From Solihabitans fulvus (GTDB lineage Bacteria; Actinomycetota; Actinomycetes; Mycobacteriales; Pseudonocardiaceae), in assembly GCF_008386585.1 (NCBI RefSeq), contig NZ_VUOB01000005.1, positions 104,232 through 168,231 on the forward strand: a stretch of 64,000 bases of DNA, given 5' to 3'. Position numbers and translations under genes: made by a program. Position 1 is the stretch's first letter; each line of letters begins with the position of its first letter. Of the stretch, positions 53,347 to 62,444 are shown in pieces. The notes beneath the pieces were generated by a model. That model made no database searches and was not told the DNA's origin. It worked only from the letters and a program-made list of their open reading frames with translations.

Positions 53347-56300
53347 TCACCCGACGGGGGTGCTCGGGTGTCGAACCCGCTCGGCGATCGCGGCGGCCAC
53401 GGCGGTCGCGTGCGGGGCGCCGAGCATCGCGTGGTGTGTGGCGGGCACGGCGACCACGTCCACCCGCCCGCTGGTCAGCGCGGACCATCCCCAGTCTGGG
53501 CGGCCCGCGTCGGGGTGGTCGCCGAACTCGGTCACGACGCCCTCGGCCGCCCGCACGACGGTGAGGTCCGCCGCGATGGTCGGCGCGCGGTAGCGGTGGC
53601 AGGCCCGCACCACGCCCGCGAAGACGGCGAGCAGGCCGCCCAGACCAGCCCGGCCCGCGTCGGTCTCGCGCGCCCCCTGCTGCGCCGCGACCTCAAGGAC
53701 CGCGTCCAGGCGGGTGTCGCCGGGCAGCGCCGCGAGCTCGCGCCTGACCTGTGCCGGCACCAGGGCCGGGTCGAACCCGATGTCCAGGTTCTCCAGGAAC
53801 CACAGCAGCGAGGTGACCTCGTCCACCTCGCACGGCGCGACCGGGGCGGGCGCGTCCAGCACCACCACCCGCCGCACCGTCTCGCCCCGGCGCTCCAGCT
53901 GGTGGGCCAGTTCGAAGGCGATCGCGGCACCCGACGACCAGCCGCCGAGCAGGTAGGGGCCGCTCGGCCGCGCCGACCACAGCGCCGGCAGGTACTCCCT
54001 GACCAGGCCCTCGACGGTCTGCGGCACAGGGCGTCCGACCGAGGGGCCTGGCGCCTGGAAGGCGTAGCAGGGCCGGTCGATCAGCACGGCCAGGTCCCGG
54101 TAGCACAGCACGTCGCCGCCGGCCGGATGGACAAGGAACAGCGGATCCGCCGCGCCGCCCTCCGCCAGCCGCACCAGGGGCGACCAGCTGGCCGTTTCCG
54201 CGTCGAGCCGCTCGGCGAGCCTGGCCACCGTCCTGGACTCCAGCAGCGTGCCGATCGACACCTGCCGGCCCAGCCGCTCGCGCAGCAGGGTGACCAGCCG
54301 CAGCGCGGCGAAGGACTGGCCGCCCAGCGCGAAGAAGTCGTCGTGGACGCCGACCGACCGCGCGGACAGGATCTCCTGCCACGCCAGGACCAGCGCCTCC
54401 TCCAGCGGGGTGCGCGGCGCGACGGGATCGGCCGTGGTGGCGGGGTCGGCCCCGTGCACGGTCTCCAGCGCCAGCCGGTCGATCTTGCCGTTCGCGGTCA
54501 GCGGCAGCCGGTCGACCAGGCTGAGGTGGCTGGGCACCAGGTAGCCGGGCAGCCGATCGGACAGGTGGGCCAGCAGCTCGGCCGGGTCCGGCCGGGTCTC
54601 GGGCCGCGCCAGCACGAAGGCCGCCAGCTGCCGGCCCGACGGTGTCCCTCGGGCGACCACTACCGCCTGTTGGACGGCCGGGTGGCCGGACAGTGTGTGC
54701 TCGACCTCGCCGGGCTCCACCCGGAATCCCTGGATCTTCACCTGGAAGTCGGCCCGGCCGAGGAACTCGATCTCCCCGTCGGGCAGGTAGCGGCCCCGGT
54801 CGCCGGTGCGGTACAGCCGCTCGCCGGTGCGCGGATGGGCGACGAAGGCCGCGCGGGTCCGCTCCGGGTCGCTCAGGTAGCCGACGGCGACGCCGATTCC
54901 GCCGATGTACAGGTCACCGGCCGTCCAGGTCGGGGCGTCGCGGCCGTGCGCGTCGAGCACGTGCCAGGTCTGGTTGGCCAGCGGCCGGCCGTAGGGGATG
55001 CTCACCGGCTCCGGGTCGGCGGCGTCGACGGGATGGCAGATCGACCAGATTGACGCCTCGGTGGCGCCGCCAAGGCTGGCCACCCTGGCGTTCGGGGCGA
55101 TCTCGCGGATCCTGCTGGGCAGTTGCACCGGAACCCAGTCGCCGCTGAGCAGGACCGTGCGCAGCGCGGGCAGCCGGACGTCCGCCGCGGCGGCCTCCGC
55201 GACGAGCAGCTCCATGAGCGCCGGGACCGAGTTCCACACGGTCACCCGGTAGTCGCGCAGCAGCCGCAGCCAGTCGGCCGGCGTGCTGCGCGCCGGGTCT
55301 GGCAGCACCAGCGTCGCGCCGGCCTCCAGCGCGCCGAACACGTCGTAGACCGACAGGTCGAAGCACGGCGACGAGACGCCGAGCAGCACGTCCTCAGGGC
55401 CGATGTCGAACCTGCGGTTGATGTCGACCACCGTGTTGAGCGGGCCGAGGTGGTCGAGCATGGCGCCCTTGGGTCGGCCGGTGGACCCGGAGGTGAAGAT
55501 CACGTACGCCACGTCGCGTTGGTCGACTCCGGCGGCGAGGTCCGTGTCGAGGGCCGTGGCGGCCGGCGTCCCCACGTCGATGACCGGTGCGTCGGTGAGC
55601 CCGCCGAGCCGGTCGGCCGCCGCACCGAGGCAGAGCACCGCAGCGGCCTCGGTCCTGGCGAGCAGGTACCGGATCCGGTCGTCCGGCCAGTCCGGGTCGA
55701 CCGGGACGTAGGCGGCCCCGGCGGACAGCGTCGCGAGCACCGCGACGATCTGCTGCCAGCCCTTGGCTAGCACCACGGCCACCAGGTCTCCGGCCCGCAC
55801 CGCCTCGGCGCGCAGTCGCGCGGCCAGTGCGGCGCTTCGCCGACGGGTCTCGCCGTAGCTCAGGGTGCGGTCCTCGGCCACCACGTACGGCCGTTCCGGT
55901 GTCTGGGCGGCGCGCGCGGCCAGGCCGCGGTGCAGCAGGCCCTCCGGCGCCGCGGCCGCCGACCGGTTGACCTCGGCCCGCCCGTCGCGTTGCTCGACGG
56001 GCAGCAGCGGGAATGCCTCGGCGTCCCACGCCGCGTCCTGGCCGGCGAGCCGGCACAGCAGCGAGCGGTAGCCGGCCTGCATGGCGTCGATCAGGCCGTT
56101 GGGAAACATCTCGTCGAAGACGTCCCAGACCATCCACAGGCTTCCGTCGTGCTGCTCCCAGAACTGGCAGTCCAGCAACACCTGCGGGGTCTCCAGCCGG
56201 CTGAAGGCCGGGCGGTCCAGCTGCCCCATGAACAGCCCGCTGCCGATGACGAACGGGCACACGGCGCGGCCCGGGGTGCCGCGCACCTGGTTCAGGGTCT

Positions 56301-57507
56301 GGAGCACCTTGGTGCCGCTCCAGCTGGTGTGGGACAGGTCGGCCAGCATCCGCGTGGCCAGCCGGCGGACCCGATCGCGGAACGGCTCGTCGGGCCGCCA
56401 GTCGACCTCCAGCGGGTAGAGCGCCGCGAAGTTGCCGATGACCTCGCCGATCTGGGGGTGCAGCGGCATCCGGTGCGTGATCATGTTGTTGAGCAGGAAG
56501 TGCCGGGATCCGCTCCAGTAGGCGACGATCTCCGCGTACGCGCCGCACACCGAGGCGGTCGGGGTCAGCCCGCGCGCGGCGGCGCGCCGCTTGAACGCCG
56601 CCCACACTGGGGCCGGCAGGACGAAGTCCCGTCGGCCCAGCCGGGTCCGGTCCCTGCTGTCGGCACCGGCGACCAGCGGCAGGCTCGGCGCGTCGGGCCA
56701 GTCGGCGAGGCGGTCGAGCCAGTACTGCCGGGCGGCGCGGCCCGCCGGCGTCTCCTCGAGGTCGGCCAGGGCCAGCACGCAGTCGCGGTAGCTCAGCGCC
56801 AGCTCGGGCAGCGGCTGGTCGGGATGGTCGTAGTAGTGGTGGATGTCGTTGAGCAGCTGGTTGATGCTCGGTCCGTCGCAGAAGAAGTTGTTGTGGTTGT
56901 AGTGCAGTCGCGCGCGACCGGATGGCAGCAGTGTGAGGTGCGCGTCCAGCCACGGCCACCGGTCCAGCGGCGGTTCCCGACGCTGCATCCGCTCCCGGAC
57001 CCGCTCGACCTCAGCCAACGCCTGCGTCTCGGGCAGTGCGCGGACGTCGGTGACCCCGACCCTGACCGGGTTCGGGTCGCCGACTGCCTGGAGCCGCATG
57101 TCCTCGCGCAGCACCATGAGGTTCGCTCGCTGCCGCCGCAGCGTGCGGTTCAGCGCGTGCTCGAAGCGCGCCGGGTCGAGCAGCGGGTAGTCCCACTCCA
57201 TGTACTGGTGCGGCCGCACGTGGTACTCGAGGCCCTCTCGACTGCCGACCAGATAGGAGACCTGGAGGTCGGACGGCGCGAAGGGCTGCGTCCAGGCGGC
57301 CGGGTCGGGGGTGAGCGCGGGCCCGCCGGTGGCGTGTTCGTCCGCGCGGGCGAGCCAGCCGACCAGCTCGACCTTGTGCCCGGCGATGCGGTCCCGCAGC
57401 TCGGGGGTGAGCGCGCCCCGGGGCGCGGCCACCTCGAGGCGGTCGCCGGTGGCCAGCCTGAGCTTGATGCCGGCCCGGGCGAGTTCGCCGAGCAACGATG
57501 ACAACAT
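53347..57507 (-). CDS. NRPS module docking-Cy(variant)-A(Cys)-T-TE
   Basis: The 1386-residue protein starts with a TubC-type docking domain (1-52; LLGELARAGIKLRLATGDRL). The Cy-type domain's motif is NNFFCDGPS, so the first Asp is Asn206 with Asp211 and Ser214 kept. The A domain carries the cysteine code DLYNLSLIW (FDLSVYDVFG, TVWNSVPAL, VLLSGDWVP, SLGGATEASIW). T (FFALGGQSFAAL) and a type I thioesterase (FLVHPAGGDVLCYRDL, GGWSSGAAIAF) follow. It is 35 bp upstream of the next NRPS gene and 25 bp downstream of a P450 gene, all in one apparent operon. Confidence 0.92.
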   Translation of the reverse strand: MLSSLLGELARAGIKLRLATGDRLEVAAPRGALTPELRDRIAGHKVELVGWLARADEHATGGPALTPDPAAWTQPFAPSDLQVSYLVGSREGLEYHVRPHQYMEWDYPLLDPARFEHALNRTLRRQRANLMVLREDMRLQAVGDPNPVRVGVTDVRALPETQALAEVERVRERMQRREPPLDRWPWLDAHLTLLPSGRARLHYNHNNFFCDGPSINQLLNDIHHYYDHPDQPLPELALSYRDCVLALADLEETPAGRAARQYWLDRLADWPDAPSLPLVAGADSRDRTRLGRRDFVLPAPVWAAFKRRAAARGLTPTASVCGAYAEIVAYWSGSRHFLLNNMITHRMPLHPQIGEVIGNFAALYPLEVDWRPDEPFRDRVRRLATRMLADLSHTSWSGTKVLQTLNQVRGTPGRAVCPFVIGSGLFMGQLDRPAFSRLETPQVLLDCQFWEQHDGSLWMVWDVFDEMFPNGLIDAMQAGYRSLLCRLAGQDAAWDAEAFPLLPVEQRDGRAEVNRSAAAAPEGLLHRGLAARAAQTPERPYVVAEDRTLSYGETRRRSAALAARLRAEAVRAGDLVAVVLAKGWQQIVAVLATLSAGAAYVPVDPDWPDDRIRYLLARTEAAAVLCLGAAADRLGGLTDAPVIDVGTPAATALDTDLAAGVDQRDVAYVIFTSGSTGRPKGAMLDHLGPLNTVVDINRRFDIGPEDVLLGVSSPCFDLSVYDVFGALEAGATLVLPDPARSTPADWLRLLRDYRVTVWNSVPALMELLVAEAAAADVRLPALRTVLLSGDWVPVQLPSRIREIAPNARVASLGGATEASIWSICHPVDAADPEPVSIPYGRPLANQTWHVLDAHGRDAPTWTAGDLYIGGIGVAVGYLSDPERTRAAFVAHPRTGERLYRTGDRGRYLPDGEIEFLGRADFQVKIQGFRVEPGEVEHTLSGHPAVQQAVVVARGTPSGRQLAAFVLARPETRPDPAELLAHLSDRLPGYLVPSHLSLVDRLPLTANGKIDRLALETVHGADPATTADPVAPRTPLEEALVLAWQEILSARSVGVHDDFFALGGQSFAALRLVTLLRERLGRQVSIGTLLESRTVARLAERLDAETASWSPLVRLAEGGAADPLFLVHPAGGDVLCYRDLAVLIDRPCYAFQAPGPSVGRPVPQTVEGLVREYLPALWSARPSGPYLLGGWSSGAAIAFELAHQLERRGETVRRVVVLDAPAPVAPCEVDEVTSLLWFLENLDIGFDPALVPAQVRRELAALPGDTRLDAVLEVAAQQGARETDAGRAGLGGLLAVFAGVVRACHRYRAPTIAADLTVVRAAEGVVTEFGDHPDAGRPDWGWSALTSGRVDVVAVPATHHAMLGAPHATAVAAAIAERVRHPSTPVG

Positions 57508-57532
57508 GGCGGTCCGCTCTCTCCGGTGCTCG

Positions 57533-58717
57533 TCAGTTCAGTGCCAGGGGCAGCGACTCGAACCCGCGCACGTGGACGTTCTGCCGGCGCTTGACCGCTC
57601 CGGACTGGCGCAGGTCCGGGAACCGGGTGACCAGCGCCGTGATCGCGACCGCGCCCTCCAGCCGTGCGGTGGCCGCGCCGAGACAGAAGTGGATCCCCCG
57701 GCCGAACCCGACGTGGTTGGCCGGGCCGCGCGCGATGTCGAGCCGGTCGGGCAGGGGGAACGCCAGCGGGTCCCGGTTCGCGGCGCCGAGCACCAGCCCG
57801 ATCACCTGGCCCTGACGCAGCGCCTGCCCGGCCAGCTCGATGTCCTCCGCCGCGACCCGCCCGGCCAGCTGGACCGGGGCGTCGTAGCGCAGCAGCTCCT
57901 CCACCGCGCCCCGAACCAGCGCCGGGTCCTCGCGCAGCCGACGCAGCTGCGCCGGGTGCGCGAGCAGCGCGCTCATCCCGTTGCCGATCAGGTTGGTTGT
58001 CGTCTCCAGGCCGACGATGGCCAGCAGCAGGCACATCTCCAGCAGCTCTGCGGCGGTCAGCCGCTGGCCGGACTCCTCGGCGCGCACCATCCGGCTGATC
58101 AGGTCGTCCTCCGGCCTCCGGCGGCGCGCCGCGACCACCTCGGTGAGGTAGGCGGTCAGGTCGGTGCGCGCCTGGTGTCCGTCCTCGGACACGACCCGGT
58201 GGCTGACCGGGTCGATGGTCTCGATGATCGTCATCGCCCAGGACCGGAACATCGCCTGGTCGCGGGCGGGGATGCCGAGCAGCCCGGCGAGCACGATGGC
58301 CGGCAGCGGCCCGGCGAAGTCGGCGATGAGGTCCATCTCGCCGCGTTCGGCTGCCCGGGTCAGCAGCTCGTCGGTGAGCCGCTGCACCTCCGGCCGCAGC
58401 CGCGCCACCGTCTTGGGGCTGAAGGAGTCCTGGACCAGCGAGCGCAGCCGGGTGTGGTCGGGCGGGTCGACGAACGGCAGGCCGCCGGGCCGGTAGCCGC
58501 CGTTGTCGTCGTCGGGCGCCGTCCCGTAGCGACGGCGGTCCACCGACACCCGCCCGTGGTTGAGCACAGCGAGGACCTCGCGATGGCCGGTGACCAGCCA
58601 GCGGCCGAGGTCGGGCACCCAGCAGACCCGGCTGTGCTCGCGGATCCGGTCGTAGGTCGGATAGGGGTCCTCCGACGCCTGCATGAGCTGGCCGACCAGC
58701 TCGCCGAGCTCGGTCAC
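57533..58717 (-). CDS. Cytochrome P450 (first)
   Basis: The 394-residue protein is a bacterial class I P450: PFVDPPDHTRLRSLVQDSFSP, the I-helix VGLETTTNLIGN, the ExxR in EELLRYDAPVQL and the heme loop HVGFGRGIHFCLGAATARLE with the cysteine ligand. All motifs are intact, so it should hydroxylate or otherwise oxidise the product or an enzyme-bound intermediate. The GTG start overlaps the stop of the DinB-like gene by 4 nt (GTGA). Confidence 0.93.
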   Translation of the reverse strand: MTELGELVGQLMQASEDPYPTYDRIREHSRVCWVPDLGRWLVTGHREVLAVLNHGRVSVDRRRYGTAPDDDNGGYRPGGLPFVDPPDHTRLRSLVQDSFSPKTVARLRPEVQRLTDELLTRAAERGEMDLIADFAGPLPAIVLAGLLGIPARDQAMFRSWAMTIIETIDPVSHRVVSEDGHQARTDLTAYLTEVVAARRRRPEDDLISRMVRAEESGQRLTAAELLEMCLLLAIVGLETTTNLIGNGMSALLAHPAQLRRLREDPALVRGAVEELLRYDAPVQLAGRVAAEDIELAGQALRQGQVIGLVLGAANRDPLAFPLPDRLDIARGPANHVGFGRGIHFCLGAATARLEGAVAITALVTRFPDLRQSGAVKRRQNVHVRGFESLPLALN

Positions 58718-59223
58718 GTCGCGTCCTGGTGCACTCGGGCGCCCGCGCCCACCGCCTCCTTCAGGTGCGTCAGGTGACCGGCCACGTCGTCGGCGATGAA
58801 CGCGACGATCTCGTGCAGCGGGGTCGACCCGTTGGTCAGGCTCTCGGTCGGCGGCGGACTGCTGTCCAGCTGCTGGTCGGTGAGCCCGCGCACGGTGCTG
58901 ACGAAGGCCGACCCGCCCTCGCGCAGCGCCGCGACCGTCGTCGCCACGTCGGCTGCCGCGTTGGCGGGGTCGTGGGAATGGGCGTGGGTGTGGGGCGCTG
59001 GGACGTCGACTCCGGCCGGCGAGCCGGAGGTGACGCTGTCGCTCCAGGTGAGGAGCAGGTCGATTCCCTCGCGCAGGTGGTCCAGCACGTGGCGGACCGT
59101 CACGCCCCTGGGGTCCTTGCATGCCGCGTCCAGTTGGGCGGCGGTCAGACCGGACACGAACTCCCCCATGCGGGACAGTTCCTCGTCGAGTCGGGCGGCG
59201 AGCTGCTCGGCGCGCTGGCTCAC
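58714..59223 (-). CDS. DinB-fold protein in the biosynthetic operon
   Basis: The 169-residue protein has a DinB/maleylpyruvate-isomerase-type four-helix pattern: RLDEELSRMGEFVSGLTAAQLD, GVTVRHVLDHLREGIDLLLTW, and LHEIVAFIADDVAGHLTHLKEAV, with histidines in the metal-binding positions (the first in VRHVLDH, the last in GHLTHL). It also has a short His-rich stretch, APHTHAHSHDP. DinB-like proteins include thiol transferases that use mycothiol or bacillithiol. Here it may transfer or handle a thiol in cysteine-derived chemistry; that is inference. The GTG at 59223 has GAGGAGGAG upstream. Confidence 0.7.
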   Translation of the reverse strand: MSQRAEQLAARLDEELSRMGEFVSGLTAAQLDAACKDPRGVTVRHVLDHLREGIDLLLTWSDSVTSGSPAGVDVPAPHTHAHSHDPANAAADVATTVAALREGGSAFVSTVRGLTDQQLDSSPPPTESLTNGSTPLHEIVAFIADDVAGHLTHLKEAVGAGARVHQDAT

Positions 59224-59372
59224 GGCATCTCCTCCTCAGGAAGGGAAACGACCACCACGAGCGTGACCGCGCGAATGAATTCGATATCGGTCACGGATTC
59301 GCGGAAGAAACAACGGTTCTCGCGGCCGGCCACCGGCGCAACTGTGCAACTGCGGCATGTCCGCGTTTGGGT

Positions 59373-60494
59373 TCACCAGGTGACCGGCAGCCTGACGAGG
59401 CCGCCGGTCCGCAGGTGGTCCTTGATCTGTAGCTCGTCCGGGCGCTGATCCAGCGCGAGAGTCGGGAAGCGTTCGAACAGCGTCGCCAACCCTATCCCGA
59501 TCTCCGCCCGGCCGAGCCGGGTGAAGTTGCACATGTAGGCGCCGAATCCGAACGTCAGATGCGGGTTGTGCACACGAGTGATGTCAAAGGATTCCGGCTC
59601 GGGAAAGACGTCCTCGTCGCGGTTGGCCAGCATCACGTCCAGCAGCACCATGTCCCCAGCGTGGACGGTGACCTCGCCGACCTCGATGTCGGCGTGCGCG
59701 TAGCGCAGCAACCCCTGGTCGGTGGCGGCGTGCGGCTTGAACAGCCGCAGGATCTCCTCGACCGCCGGGGCCACCAGCGCCGGGTCGGCCAGCAGCAGCT
59801 CGAGCTGCCCGGGATTGGTCAGCAGCAGCAGGGTGCCCCAGTCGATCACCGAGGCCGGCGTCTCCCGGCCGAACGCCAGCATGCCGGCCAGCAGCTTGAC
59901 GACCCTCCCCTGGTTGATCTTCGAGCCGTCCCGGCTGGCCTCGATGAGTGCGGACACCGCGTCCTCGCCCGGGTCCGCCCTGCGCCGGCCGACCAGCTTG
60001 GCCGCGTAGGCCATCAGCTGCCTCATGCCGGTCATCGACCGCTCGAGATCGGTGACCTGAGCGCCTTCCTCGGTCCACTCACGGAAGCGGTCGACGTCGT
60101 TGGTCGGCGTGCCAAGCAGCGCGCACATAACCCGCGACGCCAGCGGGGTGGAGTACTGGCCGTTGAGCTCGGCCGGCTGCGCCGCGCCGGCGAACTCCTC
60201 CGCCACCGCCGCGGCCAGCGACCGCACCGTGGGGGTGACCCGCTCCAGATTGGCCGGGGAGAACACCTTGTTCATGGTCCTGCGCCACCAGGCGTGCTCG
60301 GCGTGCTCGGAGCTGCCCCCGCCGGCCGGACGCCCGGCGATGTCGTCCTTCGAGTAGCGCCCGGCGTTGGCCGGATCGGGATGGCTGCGGCCAAGCCGCT
60401 GATCCCCGAGCAGGGCCTTCACCTCGGCGTGGCGGACGACGTGCCAGGCCGGGTGACCCGACGGTGTCTCGACGCGTTCGACGGACCGCTCCAT
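59373..60494 (-). CDS. Cytochrome P450 with unusual heme loop (second)
   Basis: The 373-residue protein is short for a P450 and starts directly with ERVETPSGHPAWHVVRHAEVK. The I-helix is AFGRETPASVIDW with the acid-alcohol pair, and ExxR is EEILRLFKPH. The heme loop FGFGAYMCNFTRLGRAE keeps the cysteine, but the CxG glycine is replaced (C-N-F) and the usual His/Arg before it is Tyr. This suggests a specialised enzyme. It begins the minus-strand operon and is divergent from the free-standing condensation-like gene. It ends 150 bp upstream of the DinB-like gene. Confidence 0.88.
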   Translation of the reverse strand: MERSVERVETPSGHPAWHVVRHAEVKALLGDQRLGRSHPDPANAGRYSKDDIAGRPAGGGSSEHAEHAWWRRTMNKVFSPANLERVTPTVRSLAAAVAEEFAGAAQPAELNGQYSTPLASRVMCALLGTPTNDVDRFREWTEEGAQVTDLERSMTGMRQLMAYAAKLVGRRRADPGEDAVSALIEASRDGSKINQGRVVKLLAGMLAFGRETPASVIDWGTLLLLTNPGQLELLLADPALVAPAVEEILRLFKPHAATDQGLLRYAHADIEVGEVTVHAGDMVLLDVMLANRDEDVFPEPESFDITRVHNPHLTFGFGAYMCNFTRLGRAEIGIGLATLFERFPTLALDQRPDELQIKDHLRTGGLVRLPVTW

Positions 60495-60684
60495 CGCCGA
60501 TCGCCCTTCTCCGGTCCAGTGCCGACCCAGAGCCTGGGCCGCGATCAAGGCCGGCGTCCAGCCGAGCAGAATGGCCACGTCCCGGCGTGCAAACCGCGCC
60601 ACTGCACCGGACCGGGCCGGCACGCCACACTCGTGTTTCGAATTTCCGGCCACGGTTGAAATTGCTGACCGCGTGGGGTGTGGA
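60495..60684. promoter_or_regulatory. Divergent promoter region of the biosynthetic cluster
   Basis: This 190-bp interval separates the minus-strand operon (second P450 first) from the + strand condensation-like gene. It should contain promoters for both. The segment near 60635-60665 is relatively AT-rich (TTTCGAATTTCC, GTTGAAATTGC). No clear operator is visible. Confidence 0.45.
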
Positions 60685-62442
60685 GTGCTGGAGCCGACCC
60701 GATTCCTGACCATTTCCGTCACCGGCGCCGCCGCGGCGGCATTGCCCCCGACGTGGGGACAGCTCTGCATTTGGCAGTGGCACGGAATAGTCGACCAGGA
60801 CGAGGCCGTCTTCGACAACGGGCAGTCCTGCCATGTCTGCTACTACATCCCCGACGGCTGCGATCTCGACACCCTCGCCGACGCCATCGGCCAGGTGCTG
60901 CACAGCCACGACGCCCTGCGCACGACCCTGGAGATCGCCGACGGCGAGCTGGCCGGCCAGCTGATCGCCGGCTCCGGCGAGTTCCCGATCGAGATCCACG
61001 TGAGCGACCCAGGCGACGCCGAATCGGTCGCGGACACCATCGCCAAGGAGCTGTCCGCTCGGCCGTGGACGTGCCGGGAGTGGCCAGTCCGCGTCAGCGT
61101 GGTGACCGTGGCCGGGCGGCCCGACTTCATTGTCACGGCGTACAACCGGCTGCTCATCGACGTGCAGAGCATGGAGTCGGTCATCGACGAGATGAGCAAG
61201 CTGGCCAGTGGCCGGGGCGGCGAGTTGGTGCCGCGCTGGCAGTCCGGGCAGGAGACGCGCCATGAGCTCGCCCCGGCGGGGGCGGCGATCAGCGACCGGG
61301 CGGTGCGGTACTGGCGGACCGTCCTGACCCAGTGCCCGCCGTCGATGTTCGACTTCCCCCCGCCGCCACCGGACGAGCTGCGCTATGTCATGGCCGAGAT
61401 GCAGTCGATCTCCCTCGCACGCGCGGTGCGCGTGCTGCGTAAGCGCTGGCGGGTGCCCGAGGCGGCTCTCGTGCTCGGCGCCCTGGCCCTGGTGCTGGGC
61501 CAGCACACCGGGCACCGCGCGGCGGTCGTGCAGCTGTTCGCCGGCAACCGCACCGACCGCGACCGCCGGCGGATGCTCGGCACGCTGCTGTCCGAGGGCC
61601 TGATGCACATCGACCTGACCGGCGCGTCGTTCGCGGTGATCGCCCGAGGGGCGGCCAAGGCGATCAGCGCCGCGAACCAGTTCGCCTACTGCGATCCCGC
61701 CGCGGTCGCGGCGGTGCGCGAGGAGATCCAGCTGAGCCGGGGCGCGTTCCTGGACCTGGCCGTCTACTACAACGACATGCAGACCGGGCAGGAGGCCCTG
61801 GACCAGTCCGACCCCGTCGAGCCAGAGCCCGAGGAGCGCTCCGCCAACGGGTCGGGGCTGAGCGCGCCCGACACCTGGTCGGGGTGGGACCGGGCCTGGC
61901 AGGCCAAGGTCACCAGGAAGGACATCCGGCTGCTGCTCACCGCCCAGCACGGCGCGACCATGCCGCTGCTGCTGTTCTGCGACACCGCATATCTCTCCCG
62001 CGAGACGATGCGGCTGCTGCTGTGCGGCATGGAGCGCCTGCTCGTCGCGGCGGCCAGCTCCGGCGACGTGGACGGCGCCGACCTCGCCAGCGTGACCGGG
62101 GTGCCGGAGGTGGCGCGCGACGCCGGCTGGGTTCGGCTCGCTACCGGCTGGGTCGACGTCGCCGCCACCAGCGAGGTGTGGCGCACGGTGACCGGATCGG
62201 AGGCCTGCGCCGTCATGGTCGAGGAGGACGCCGACGGGCACCGGCTGGTGGGCTATCTCGCCTCGGCCGCTCAACCCCTCTTCGCTGAGCTGCACCAGCA
62301 GTTCGTGGCGGCAATCAGGGGCCGCGACGACACGCGCGCGCCGGCCACCTACCGGTGGGTGGCCACCGTGCCCGCGCGACCGGAGGACGCGGCCGCCTGG
62401 GCACGGGAGCGCGTGCTGTCCGAGGACGACGGGCGGGGCTGA
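60685..62442 (+). CDS. Free-standing condensation/cyclization-domain-like protein
   Basis: The 585-residue protein resembles an NRPS condensation-superfamily domain: PPTWGQLCIWQWHGIV, LADAIGQVLHSHDALRTTLEI (C2-like) and a central motif AYNRLLIDVQS. That motif fits the Cy pattern with the first Asp changed (Asn154xxxxAsp159xxSer162), like the variant Cy domains encoded in this cluster; HHxxxDG of ordinary C domains is absent. The C-terminal half continues the superfamily fold (AALVLGALALVLGQHTG, FLDLAVYYNDM), then about 100 residues without clear identity. No A or T domain is present. It may act in trans on an NRPS-bound chain. The GTG start is uncertain. Confidence 0.72.
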   Translation: MLEPTRFLTISVTGAAAAALPPTWGQLCIWQWHGIVDQDEAVFDNGQSCHVCYYIPDGCDLDTLADAIGQVLHSHDALRTTLEIADGELAGQLIAGSGEFPIEIHVSDPGDAESVADTIAKELSARPWTCREWPVRVSVVTVAGRPDFIVTAYNRLLIDVQSMESVIDEMSKLASGRGGELVPRWQSGQETRHELAPAGAAISDRAVRYWRTVLTQCPPSMFDFPPPPPDELRYVMAEMQSISLARAVRVLRKRWRVPEAALVLGALALVLGQHTGHRAAVVQLFAGNRTDRDRRRMLGTLLSEGLMHIDLTGASFAVIARGAAKAISAANQFAYCDPAAVAAVREEIQLSRGAFLDLAVYYNDMQTGQEALDQSDPVEPEPEERSANGSGLSAPDTWSGWDRAWQAKVTRKDIRLLLTAQHGATMPLLLFCDTAYLSRETMRLLLCGMERLLVAAASSGDVDGADLASVTGVPEVARDAGWVRLATGWVDVAATSEVWRTVTGSEACAVMVEEDADGHRLVGYLASAAQPLFAELHQQFVAAIRGRDDTRAPATYRWVATVPARPEDAAAWARERVLSEDDGRG

Positions 62443-62444
62443 GC

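Noticed and set aside
33851..62442. Salicylate-capped siderophore cluster (pyochelin/yersiniabactin type)
   Set aside because: No salicylate synthase, aryl-AMP ligase, thiazolinyl imide reductase or siderophore transporter is visible; the starter is a PKS chain instead.
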